In this document: positions 1 through 6,952 of the stretch, one piece after another | Layout: every line of letters starts with the position of its first letter | Numbering within the stretch: the stretch's first letter is position 1 | Source of the DNA: Acidobacteriota bacterium | GTDB taxonomy: Bacteria; Acidobacteriota; Terriglobia; Terriglobales; Acidobacteriaceae | Length of the DNA stretch: 6,978 nucleotides | Direction of reading: 5' to 3' | NCBI GenBank assembly: GCA_021781255.1 | Contig: JAJXXG010001218.1 | Location: 1-6,978 of the forward strand | Translations under genes and position numbers: made by a program | Notes under the pieces: generated by a model | Database searches by the model: none | Seen by the model: only the letters and a program-made list of their open reading frames with translations | What the model was told of the DNA's origin: nothing

Positions 1-303
1 CATGCGTGTGATTGCCAGCGGTGCGGGCCGGCGTCAGGATTCCCGTCCGCGTGTGAATCTCATTACCCAGACATCGGCACACGGCACGTCGAGTACGGGA
101 GCGATTCTGCTTTCGCCGACCATCGGCATCAGAGCCTGAGCGACTTCTGCGCACCTTCGACGTGTACGCTGGTCGGACCCGGTAACGTGCCCATCGCGCT
201 GTCAGCACCAATTGCCTGATACTCCTGCGGATGACTGAGCCCCTGCCGAGCGATACGTGGGCCGTGTTTGCACCGGAGGCGCTGGTCGACTAGTCTTGAT
301 CCA
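1..303. other. Stretch without a convincing gene
   Basis: All three forward frames are broken by stops. The longest pieces are a run of about 45 codons from an ATG at base 2 to a stop at 137-139, a frame-1 run to a stop near 216-218, and a 20-codon frame from ATG 231 to TAG 291-293. The last ends just before the proposed start of the next gene. None carries a motif I recognise, and the reverse strand gives only short or low-complexity arginine-rich frames. It could be the decayed end of an upstream gene or plain intergenic DNA with the promoter of the following genes. I could not identify a convincing -35/-10 pair. Confidence 0.4.
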
Positions 304-621
304 GTGCCGCGCCGCCTCTACCAACTCGCAGCCGATCTTGTCCTGATCCTGGCTACGCTCACTCCATTGATGGAATTGTTCGACCACTGGGATCCGCAAA
401 CCACCGTGCCGGCGAACGACACGGAACTCAATGTTGCGGCCTTTTTTGCGGGCGTAGGTCTTGTACTCACGCTGGCAAAGTTGCTGCGCCATGTTGCGGC
501 TCCAGCGAGTTTGAGGAATCGCTTCAACCAGGCAGCCCAACTGCCGCCGGTATCGCGATCGGACTTTAACGTTTTCCCAGGACCAACGGAAAGCCCGCCT
601 CTCATTCCTCTGCGAATCTGA
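304..621 (+). CDS. Small two-helix membrane protein of unknown function
   Basis: From the GTG at 304 the product is 105 residues. It begins with a basic MPRR, followed by a hydrophobic helix at about residues 9-26, a polar stretch FDHWD (26-30) then NDTEL (38-42), and a second helix at about 44-61 ending in KLLRH. The tail of about 40 residues is polar and proline-rich. This two-helix pattern with a short acidic loop is not what a random frame gives, so I take it as real. The role is unknown. I recall similar small proteins with an 'F-D-x-W-D ... N-D-T-E' loop near efflux genes in Acidobacteriota, but cannot confirm that here. The loop is rich in Asp, His and Glu and could bind a metal, which is inference. 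It lies 97 bases upstream of the pump operon on the same strand, so it may be a leader gene of that operon. Start choice is weak: a TTG at 268 would add 12 residues and neither start has a good ribosome site. Confidence 0.6.
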   Translation: MPRRLYQLAADLVLILATLTPLMELFDHWDPQTTVPANDTELNVAAFFAGVGLVLTLAKLLRHVAAPASLRNRFNQAAQLPPVSRSDFNVFPGPTESPPLIPLRI

Positions 622-706
622 TCCTCACCGTGAGCACACGCTGGAAGCAATAGCACCGGCGCGCAAACCTGCGCCTGTGTCCTGCTTGATTCCCGCACTC
701 ACATGA

Positions 707-713
707 TGAGGAG
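707..713 (+). promoter_or_regulatory. Ribosome binding site of the adaptor gene
   Basis: TGAGGAG lies 5 bases before the ATG at 719 and is a strong Shine-Dalgarno match. It fixes the start of the adaptor gene. It is also the only strong ribosome site ahead of the first two pump genes, consistent with the transporter gene being translated by coupling. Confidence 0.75.
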
Positions 714-718
714 TCCCT

Positions 719-1783
719 ATGAAGGATCATCGTTTTTGTACGCGGCGCATTGTTCCTCTCCGCTGGATCGCCGCGGCGGTATCGCTTGCGTTCGCCGCAT
801 CCGCTGCCGGTCAGGCATCGGATGCCGATGCCGTGGTGGCGCAACTTCACCCCGTCACTTTTCACCTGGATGCATACGGTCAGGTCGAGCCTATCGGCGT
901 TCTTCCCGTAGACGCCGCAGAAGCAGGCGTTGTTGAGGGACTGAAGGTTTTGCCTGGCATGCACGTGCGGGCGGGGCAGGAGCTTGCGCATTTAGGTGGC
1001 CCCACCATGCGAACGCTACTGATGCAAAGCGAAGCCAACGTGCGAAGCGCCCGGTCTCAGCTTGAAGCCGCACAGAAGTCGCTGGCAATCCTGAGCGAGC
1101 AATTCCCCGCTCACCTGACGACGCGCCAGGCCGTTCATCAGGCTGAAAACACGCAGGCCCAGTCACAAACAGCTTTGGACAATGCACAATCCCGGCTCGA
1201 CTCCGTTCGGCAGACGATGACGGTGTCAGCGCCTGAGAACGGCACAGTGCTTACGCTCAACGGCGCAAGCGGTCAACTGGTGAGCGCCGGGCAGCCGATC
1301 GTTACTTTGCAGCCAGACAATGGCTTGTGGCTCCGCGCTGCTTATTACGGGGCGGACCTCAACGCCATCCGGGCAGGAATGACGGGCCGCTTCACGCCTG
1401 CCGACGGAAGCGGACCTATTGCCGTCCGAGTCTGCTCGGTCCCCGGCGTGCTGACAGCAGGCGGCGGCGAATCCATCGCTTTGTGTCCTGCCGCACTCAA
1501 AGTCGCATGGCTTAGTGGCGAGGCCGGCACGGTCACGCTCGATCTGCCACGGCAAATGCTGGTCGCGATACCCACGCGGGCGCTGATTTTGAACCAAGGT
1601 AAATGGTGGGTCATGGTCCACACCGTCAAGGGAGACGTTCCCCAGGAAGTGGTGCCGGGACCCGCCTCGGGATGGGACACCTTCATCGAGAGTGGACTTG
1701 CCGCAGGCGCAAAGGTCGTGGTGAATAACGCCTACCTGCTCTTTCACGCAAGCGTCACCGAGCAATACCAGATTCCGGACTGA
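719..1783 (+). CDS. RND efflux periplasmic adaptor (membrane fusion protein)
   Basis: This 354-residue protein is the periplasmic adaptor that would join the inner-membrane pump to the outer-membrane channel. The N-terminus is a Sec-type signal: basic residues to position 16, a hydrophobic core at about 17-30, and a likely cleavage near ASA/AGQA (about 29). The first lipoyl half is at about 64-92 (EAGVVEGLKVLPGMHVRAGQ), and the second at about 168-198 (VSAPENGTVLTLNGASGQ, then VSAGQPIV). Between them, residues about 98-165 are Ala/Gln/Glu/Arg-rich and should form the helical hairpin coiled coil that contacts the outer-membrane factor. The beta-barrel and membrane-proximal parts follow, including IPTRALI at 284-290, a common adaptor motif. 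There is no lipobox, so it is probably soluble or held by the complex. Length is normal to slightly short for the family. The stop TGA shares its last base with the ATG of the transporter gene. The family is clear; the substrate is not. Confidence 0.9.
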   Translation: MKDHRFCTRRIVPLRWIAAAVSLAFAASAAGQASDADAVVAQLHPVTFHLDAYGQVEPIGVLPVDAAEAGVVEGLKVLPGMHVRAGQELAHLGGPTMRTLLMQSEANVRSARSQLEAAQKSLAILSEQFPAHLTTRQAVHQAENTQAQSQTALDNAQSRLDSVRQTMTVSAPENGTVLTLNGASGQLVSAGQPIVTLQPDNGLWLRAAYYGADLNAIRAGMTGRFTPADGSGPIAVRVCSVPGVLTAGGGESIALCPAALKVAWLSGEAGTVTLDLPRQMLVAIPTRALILNQGKWWVMVHTVKGDVPQEVVPGPASGWDTFIESGLAAGAKVVVNNAYLLFHASVTEQYQIPD

Positions 1784-4700
1784 TGCAGATGACAGAACAA
1801 AATTCCATTCGAGGACTGCTGTTACAACCTCTCGTCTGGGCGCTGGTGTACGGTGCGCTCATTCTCTACGGCGTCTACGCGTACTGGAAGATTCCTGTTG
1901 AGGTGTTGCCACGGTTCAACTTTCCCATGATCAGCATCGTGACGCACGAGGCGGGCGCCACCTCCGGGGAACTGGAGACGCAGATTGCATGGCCGCTGGA
2001 AGGCGAGATTCAGTCCTTACCCAATCTGGTGGATGTGCGCTCCAGCATGGGCAGCGGGGTGGTGGAAACCGACATCCGATTTCGCGAGGGCACCGACGCG
2101 CAGCAGGATCTGACGGCCATCAACGTCGCCATCGATCGCGCCCGTGCGGAGATGCCGCCGCTTGCGCATCCGGTAGCCGAGATCATGGGCGAGGCCATAA
2201 ATGAAGTGGCGGATTATAGCTTAGAGCTTCCCGCAGCAGTTGCGCCCGCCGATGCAGAGCGTACGGTGATGGCGGATGTGGTTCCGGCGCTGCGCGCGCT
2301 GCCCGGCATTTACCGCGTGGAGGTCTACGGAGCCGGCGAGGAAGCGCTTTGGGTGCAGCCGGATCTTGCGGCGATGGTCCGTTACGGCGTCCCGGTCACA
2401 GCTCTGCTCGATGCACTCCGCCAACAGGTTCTGCTGAACCCGGGCGGGTATCTGACGACGGGCCACCAGGATCTGCTTATCGAGGTACGAAGCCTGCCGG
2501 GACACATCCGCGATCTGGAACAGATTCCGGTGATCACTGCGAACGGCCCCATCTCCCTCGCTAATCTGGCGCACATTGTGCGAGCGCCGGTACCCACCCT
2601 GAACGCTGCCTTGCTTGACCGCCGTCCCAGCGTTGCCCTTGTGGTGTTCAAGCAGCCCGACGCGTCTACGGTTCCGGTGGACGAGAGTGTGCAGCGAACT
2701 CTTGCGGCGACCCTGAAGGAACTGCCGTCAGGCGTGCAGTGGGTAAATATCTATGACCAGGGGCATCTGGTCCACAGTGTCGGGGCGGATCTGGGAAGGA
2801 ATCTGCTCATTGGCGGCTTCCTTGCCATCGCTGTGCTGGTCTGGGTTCTGGGCGCGGGCCGGGGCGTGTGGATTCTCGCCCTCAGCATTCCGCTCTCGCT
2901 GCTGCTGGGCATTGCCGGCCTTTACGCAACAGGCCAGAGCCTGAACCTGATGACCCTGGGCGCTCTGACTGTCGCGGTGGGGCTTTTGTGCGACGACGGG
3001 ATCATCGTGCTCGAAAGCATCTACCATCGCTGGGAGCAGGGCGATGCGCGCTGGCAAGGCATTACGCGCGGCTTGAAGGACATTGTCGGCCCCGACGTAA
3101 CCGGCACGCTGACCACCGTATCCTCGTTCGCGCCGCTGCTCTTTGTCGGCGGGCTGGCCGGACTTTTCTTCATTCCCTTTGCACTGGCCATGGCGCTTTC
3201 GCTGCTTGCGTCGCTGCTCATCTCTGTCAGCTTGATTCCGTTGAGTCTCGGGTTTCTCAAGGCCAGGGCTCGCACCAAATCCACATCGGCGGGCCGGGCG
3301 CTCGATTCACTGCGCCGGCAGAATGAGCGGCTCTTCGGGGCGGTCGCCAGGCATCCGCGATGGAGTCTCGCCGTCTGTCTCATTCTGCTGGTGGCCAGCC
3401 TCGCCGGACTGGCATTGGTTCCCATTGACTTTCTGCCGCTGCCGAACGAAGGCGTCCTGCTTGAAAGCTTCACGCTGCCGCCGGGCAGTTCCATGGTGGA
3501 ATCGGAAAGCGCGGTCATGAGCATGACGCGACGCCTGGCCGACGACCCAGCCGTGAATCACATCTTTGCGCGCATCGGTTCGCCCTCGACCGGGGCTTAT
3601 ACCGAGCCTGCTTACGCGGGCGAGATCCAGATCACGCTGAAGCCGGATGTCAAAGTGAACATTCTGGACAGCATCAGCAACAGGCTCCTCAAGGAGAGCA
3701 AAACCAACGGCGTGCAGTTGTCGATGGATACGCCGACCATTGAGCGCGTCGGCGAAAGTCTGTTCGGCCTGCCCCAGCCCTTTGTCATCGATGTCTACGG
3801 GAGCAGCGTCGTCGCGATGCGCGCCCTCGCCGCGCAAATGGTTGATCGTCTGCGTCCCATCCCGGCCCTCACGGGCATCTTCAACAACGATGGCTACCTG
3901 ATCACCGAATTGCAGATCACGCCGAAATTGGATGCGCTCGCCGCGCGCCACATGACGCCGTCTCAGCTTTACGCGCAGATCGCCCCGCTGATGAATGGCG
4001 AAATTGTGGCGCAGGTGCCCGAGGGCAATGTGCCGCTGGCGCTCTACATGCGCCTTGCCGATGCGCCCGATCGATCCATCGCCGCGCTGAGCCGGCTGCC
4101 GGTTCGCACAGACGGGTGGACGCCGCTGGGGCAGCTTGCCGACATCCAGATGGTGCCCACGCCCAGCCAGATTCGCCACATCGACGGCGCCCGCGCGCTG
4201 GAGATTCTGGCAACCCCCACGGGACCGCTGAGCGGCACGATCGCCTCGGCACGCAAAGCGTTGGCGGGGCTGCCCATGCCGCCCGGCTACCGCTACGAGT
4301 TCGGCGGCCTGTATCCGCAATTGGAGGACGCAGCCCTCGGCCTCGGCGCAGCCGCCGTTGCGGCCTTCCTGCTGATGGTCGCCATCATGATCCTGCAATT
4401 CGACGGCCTGCTTGTTCCCGGCCTGCTCCTGTTGCAGATTCCTCTCGCTTTCACCGGCGGTGCAGCAGCATTGCTGATCAGCGGCGTAGGCTTGAACGCC
4501 GTCGGCATGGTTGCCTTCCTCACCCTGGTGGGCATCGGCCTCAATCACGGCATCGTGCTGCTTTATCGCGCGCGCCGCAATGAAGCCGCAGGCATGACAC
4601 CGGAAGAGGCGGTGAAGGAAGCCGTGCACGTGCGCTTCCGTCCCATCGCACTTACCACCCTCACCGCTGTCCTGGGCATGTTGCCCACCGCGCTGGGCCT

Positions 4701-4845
4701 GGGCCAGGGAGCGGCGCCGGAACAGGGCCTTGCCGCGGTGGTTCTGGGCGGCATTCTCTGGAGCGCCATGCTCAGTACCAATCTGCTGCCCGCGCTGTAT
4801 TTGCACTTGCGTCGCAAGCAGCTTGCCAAGGAGGCGCACGCATGA
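1783..4845 (+). CDS. RND-family efflux transporter, inner-membrane permease
   Basis: The 1020-residue product is a full-length RND pump that uses the proton gradient to export substrate through the adaptor and outer channel. It has the usual duplicated plan: TM1 (about 16-34), a large periplasmic porter loop (35-335), TM2-TM6 (about 339-490), TM7 (about 526-547), a second periplasmic loop (548-848) and TM8-TM12 (about 849-1007). The first loop carries the family pattern G-A-T (58-60) and REGTDAQQDL (101-110). TM4 reads GLLCDDGIIVLES (400-412); D404, D405 and E411 match AcrB D407, D408 and E414, the arrangement of HAE-type pumps. The TM11 start RFRPIALTTL (951-960) keeps the equivalents of AcrB R971 and T978. 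In TM10, GIGLNHGIVLL (917-927) has Asn-His where AcrB has Lys940-Asn941. The start is the ATG overlapping the adaptor stop; an ATG at 1789 is an alternative. Neither has a clear ribosome site, so translational coupling is likely. Drug versus metal substrate is unresolved. Confidence 0.93.
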   Translation: MQMTEQNSIRGLLLQPLVWALVYGALILYGVYAYWKIPVEVLPRFNFPMISIVTHEAGATSGELETQIAWPLEGEIQSLPNLVDVRSSMGSGVVETDIRFREGTDAQQDLTAINVAIDRARAEMPPLAHPVAEIMGEAINEVADYSLELPAAVAPADAERTVMADVVPALRALPGIYRVEVYGAGEEALWVQPDLAAMVRYGVPVTALLDALRQQVLLNPGGYLTTGHQDLLIEVRSLPGHIRDLEQIPVITANGPISLANLAHIVRAPVPTLNAALLDRRPSVALVVFKQPDASTVPVDESVQRTLAATLKELPSGVQWVNIYDQGHLVHSVGADLGRNLLIGGFLAIAVLVWVLGAGRGVWILALSIPLSLLLGIAGLYATGQSLNLMTLGALTVAVGLLCDDGIIVLESIYHRWEQGDARWQGITRGLKDIVGPDVTGTLTTVSSFAPLLFVGGLAGLFFIPFALAMALSLLASLLISVSLIPLSLGFLKARARTKSTSAGRALDSLRRQNERLFGAVARHPRWSLAVCLILLVASLAGLALVPIDFLPLPNEGVLLESFTLPPGSSMVESESAVMSMTRRLADDPAVNHIFARIGSPSTGAYTEPAYAGEIQITLKPDVKVNILDSISNRLLKESKTNGVQLSMDTPTIERVGESLFGLPQPFVIDVYGSSVVAMRALAAQMVDRLRPIPALTGIFNNDGYLITELQITPKLDALAARHMTPSQLYAQIAPLMNGEIVAQVPEGNVPLALYMRLADAPDRSIAALSRLPVRTDGWTPLGQLADIQMVPTPSQIRHIDGARALEILATPTGPLSGTIASARKALAGLPMPPGYRYEFGGLYPQLEDAALGLGAAAVAAFLLMVAIMILQFDGLLVPGLLLLQIPLAFTGGAAALLISGVGLNAVGMVAFLTLVGIGLNHGIVLLYRARRNEAAGMTPEEAVKEAVHVRFRPIALTTLTAVLGMLPTALGLGQGAAPEQGLAAVVLGGILWSAMLSTNLLPALYLHLRRKQLAKEAHA
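4828..4834 (+). promoter_or_regulatory. Ribosome binding site of the outer-membrane factor gene
   Basis: AAGGAGG sits inside the last codons of the transporter gene, 7 bases before the ATG at 4842. It is an excellent Shine-Dalgarno match and supports that start over the in-frame ATG at 4872. The outer-membrane factor thus has its own strong initiation signal in addition to the 4-base stop/start overlap. Confidence 0.75.
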
Positions 4846-6185
4846 AAGTGCTGCTTCATTCTCGTTGCCGAATGTCCGCGATTCTGCAGCTCAGTCTGCT
4901 GGTCTGCGGCTGCGCGCATTACCGGCCGAATCCCCTGCCCATTGCGCCCGATCTGCAAAGCACGCCGCAGCTCACCGTGCCCGCGCGCCAGTATTGGCTG
5001 CCCGGGCTTCCGCCGCATCCCATCTCTTCCCAAGGCCTTGATGGAGCCACGGTCCTGATGCTGGCGGTATTCAACAATCCGGACTTGAGGGCAGCACGGC
5101 TGCAAGCAGGCGTGGCCAGTGCCCAACTGCTGGAGGCGGGATTGTTGCCGGACCCTCAGTTCGACGCGGGCTTTGCAACCTCTGCCCTCAATTACGGAGG
5201 CGCTCTGGGCCTGAGCGAGGACATCCGGACACTGCTCACGCGAGGCGCAGCCAAGGCCGCTGCCGATGCGGCGCAGCGGCAGGTCAACCTCGACATTCTG
5301 TGGCAGGAGTGGCAAGTCGCCGAGAGAGCTCGCGAGCTGTTCATCCTGATACGCGCAGACGCCAAGGTGCAGAGCGTACTCGAGTCAACCAAGTCGCTGT
5401 TTGACGATCGCTACCGCCGCGACCGCTCGGCGATGCTTCGAGGCGATGAGACGTCGGTTGCCGTTGCCGCCGACCTGAACGCGCTGGCCGACGCGGACAC
5501 GAGCCTTCGCCAGCTTCAGACCGAGGTAAACCTCAATCGCCATGAGCTCAATGCGCTGCTTGGCCTTCAGCCCAATGTTCAGCTTCACCTGACAGGGCCG
5601 GTTGAGATGCCGGAGCTCTCCGAGAGGGAGTTCGCCGCGGCCGTTGCATTGCTGCCGGAGAGGCGCGCCGATCTTCTGGCGCTCAAGGCCGGATACGAGA
5701 GCCAGGAGGAAAATCTACGCCGCGCGATCCTGGCGCAGTTTCCCTCATTGAGCGCCGGCGTCGATCTGGAGCGCGATCCGGTCGAGGGCGTCAATGCCAT
5801 AGGCCCGCAGGTCACTCTCACCTTGCCCATCTTCAACCGGAATCGGGGGCAGATTGCCATTCAGCGTGCTACGCGCGAAGTCCTGCGGCAAACCTATCAG
5901 GCACAACTCGACGCGGCGGAGAGTCAGGCCGATCAGGTTTGGAAGGCGACCCAGATCCTGTCTGCGCAACTGAAGGATCTGCATGCGCAGTTGCCTCTGC
6001 TGGAGAAGGCGGCCGCAGCCGCTGAACAAAGTTTCCAGCAGAACAATCTGAACGCCGGTCTCTATGTGAGTACACAATCCGACTTCCTCGAGAAGCAGGC
6101 GGAAGCCATTCGTCTCAGTGCTTCTCTCGACAGCGCCAGGTCCGCTTTGCGAACCTTGCTTGGCTTGTCCTTCAACGCCCCATGA
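4842..6185 (+). CDS. TolC/CzcC-like outer-membrane efflux factor
   Basis: This 447-residue protein is the outer-membrane channel of the pump. The N-terminus has a hydrophobic run followed by VCGC (21-24), a plausible lipobox with C24 as the lipidated residue, as in many outer-membrane factors of this type. The two-repeat OEP architecture is visible. The first repeat starts around AVFNNPDLRAARLQAG (75-90), with LLPDPQFDAGF (101-111) leading into a beta-strand region. Long Ala/Gln-rich helices run at about 135-240, ending in NALLGLQP. The second repeat starts near LLPERRADLLALKAGYES (270-287), with FPSLSAGVDL at 300-309 and LTLPIFNRNRGQIA at 326-339, then coiled helices to the C-terminus (LRTLLGL, 436-442). 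The PIFNRNRG motif is a hallmark I associate with CzcC-type factors, although several non-metal systems share it. Length is typical. It overlaps the transporter stop by 4 bases (ATGA), as the last gene of the operon. No convincing hairpin terminator follows. Confidence 0.9.
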   Translation: MKVLLHSRCRMSAILQLSLLVCGCAHYRPNPLPIAPDLQSTPQLTVPARQYWLPGLPPHPISSQGLDGATVLMLAVFNNPDLRAARLQAGVASAQLLEAGLLPDPQFDAGFATSALNYGGALGLSEDIRTLLTRGAAKAAADAAQRQVNLDILWQEWQVAERARELFILIRADAKVQSVLESTKSLFDDRYRRDRSAMLRGDETSVAVAADLNALADADTSLRQLQTEVNLNRHELNALLGLQPNVQLHLTGPVEMPELSEREFAAAVALLPERRADLLALKAGYESQEENLRRAILAQFPSLSAGVDLERDPVEGVNAIGPQVTLTLPIFNRNRGQIAIQRATREVLRQTYQAQLDAAESQADQVWKATQILSAQLKDLHAQLPLLEKAAAAAEQSFQQNNLNAGLYVSTQSDFLEKQAEAIRLSASLDSARSALRTLLGLSFNAP

Positions 6186-6230
6186 CCGGTCGAATCGCGC
6201 GCCCATTAATTGAGGCGACGACTGCAACCG

Positions 6231-6386
6231 GCAGCCATACTTGGGCATTCAAGGATTCAGAGGGTGCTCCGCTACGCGCACCCAACGCAGGCGCATCAGG
6301 CGAAAGCGATGGAACACTTGGCGCAGTTCAACGCGGCACAGCAGATTGCGGCGTTCGAGAAACAGCAGCCGACAATGACGCAGTAG
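6231..6386 (+). pseudogene. Tyrosine recombinase (phage-type integrase), C-terminal remnant
   Basis: Reading the frame GCA 6231 to TAG 6384-6386 gives about 51 residues that begin AAILGHSRIQ, continue VLRYAHPTQAHQAKAMEHLA and end in a Gln/Ala-rich tail. LGHS is the conserved box around the C-terminal catalytic-domain histidine of tyrosine recombinases. The Tyr of RYAHPT, 12 residues after that His, sits at the nucleophile position. RYAHPT followed by a helix with AMEHL is the common ending of integrases of this kind. The frame closes upstream at a TAA at 6207-6209, and the outer-membrane factor gene ends at 6185. The core-binding domain and the Arg/His boxes further upstream are therefore absent. 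It is a truncated, non-functional relic. No start codon or ribosome site serves it. Confidence 0.75.
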
Positions 6387-6873
6387 CCTTTGCGCGGAAC
6401 AAGACGAGGGGTGTGGAGTACGCAATTCTGCCGGGATGCCTTGGGGAGCCATCGGCGTTTGTGCCCCAGCAATGGACACGCGGAAGTTCGGACAAGAGAC
6501 GTGTCACGCCCTCGCGTGCTGCATTGGAAGTACAGTTCTTGCCCCAAGCCACTACAATTTTCGCGGGCTTGAATCTGGCAATATATCTCTTCAAGTGGTG
6601 AATCGTGTTCTCTGGGCCGAATGGGTCCTCAGCGTTCTTCCATTCTCTCGGGTCCTTTGTGCGGTATGCTCCGACGTTGAGCACCAGAACACCACCAAAC
6701 CCGAGATTCATTGCGAATCCTATGATCTTCCGAAGTGTGGGATCATCCTGCACCTCGTCCGCCCGGCTTGGGTTCAGCCCGATGACGCACAGAAGTGCGC
6801 GATTCGCATCCCAGCGGCGAATGAGCCAATACCTATAGAGGCGATCCGGCGATAAGTGGGCACCCTTCCTCAT
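6328..6873 (-). CDS. DUF1643 family protein
   Basis: From the ATG at 6873 the product is 181 residues and matches the DUF1643 family, whose function is not established. Numbered from the alternative GTG at 6888 (5 residues more), visible family motifs are RYWLIRRWD (19-27), GLNPSRAD (37-44), DDPTLRKIIGFA (48-59), GFGGVLVLNVGAYRTKDP (63-80), DPFGPEN (88-94), VVAWG (112-116) and DGSPRHP (146-152). The order and spacing cover the whole domain, so the gene looks intact up to about residue 162. The last 20 or so residues are Ala/Ser/Arg-rich, unlike the family. They are encoded antisense to the integrase remnant, so the tail was probably acquired by reading into it. I prefer the ATG because the family usually begins shortly before the RY motif; neither start has a clear ribosome site. 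It converges on the pump operon and is probably unrelated to efflux. Such genes are often found in accessory or phage-linked regions. Confidence 0.85.
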   Translation of the reverse strand: MRKGAHLSPDRLYRYWLIRRWDANRALLCVIGLNPSRADEVQDDPTLRKIIGFAMNLGFGGVLVLNVGAYRTKDPREWKNAEDPFGPENTIHHLKRYIARFKPAKIVVAWGKNCTSNAAREGVTRLLSELPRVHCWGTNADGSPRHPGRIAYSTPLVLFRAKATASLSAAVSRTPQSAVPR

Positions 6874-6931
6874 GGCTGTATACACCAATCATGCAACTAA
6901 CAGCGGGAAGAATCGCACCAAAATGCAAGTA

Positions 6932-6952
6932 GTCCCCACAAAAGTCCCCACA
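6932..6952. repeat. Two direct copies of GTCCCCACA
   Basis: The 9-mer GTCCCCACA occurs at 6932-6940 and again at 6944-6952, separated by AAA, so the unit repeats with a 12-base step. In the + frame it reads VPTKVPT. A further imperfect echo is AGCGGGAA at 6902-6909 and 6955-6962, flanking the pair. The stretch lies upstream of the start of the DUF1643 gene and near the window edge. It may be a coding repeat in the tail of a gene that continues to the right, or a binding or crossover site. Two copies are too few to decide. Confidence 0.4.

Noticed and set aside
624..634. Dyad CTCAC-C-GTGAG between the small membrane protein and the adaptor gene
   Set aside because: The arms are 5 bases with a 1-base centre, so it cannot form a terminator hairpin, and it is too short to claim as an operator.
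202..698. Two - strand frames (202-540 and 318-698) opposite the small membrane protein
   Set aside because: Composition is basic and irregular. The + strand frame gives a coherent two-helix protein, so these are taken as shadows.
3307..4839. A 510-codon open frame on the - strand opposite the transporter gene
   Set aside because: It lies wholly antisense to the clear RND gene and its translation is rich in Arg, Gln, His and Gly with no recognisable domain. It is a by-product of the codon bias of the real gene.
4563..5315. A 250-codon open frame on the - strand across the transporter/outer-membrane factor junction
   Set aside because: It is antisense to two well-supported genes and has low-complexity composition with no domain.
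6182..6601. A + strand frame of 139 codons whose ATG overlaps the stop of the outer-membrane factor
   Set aside because: The ATGA overlap imitates a fourth operon gene, but the translation has no domain, runs in a different frame from the integrase stub and is mostly antisense to the DUF1643 gene.
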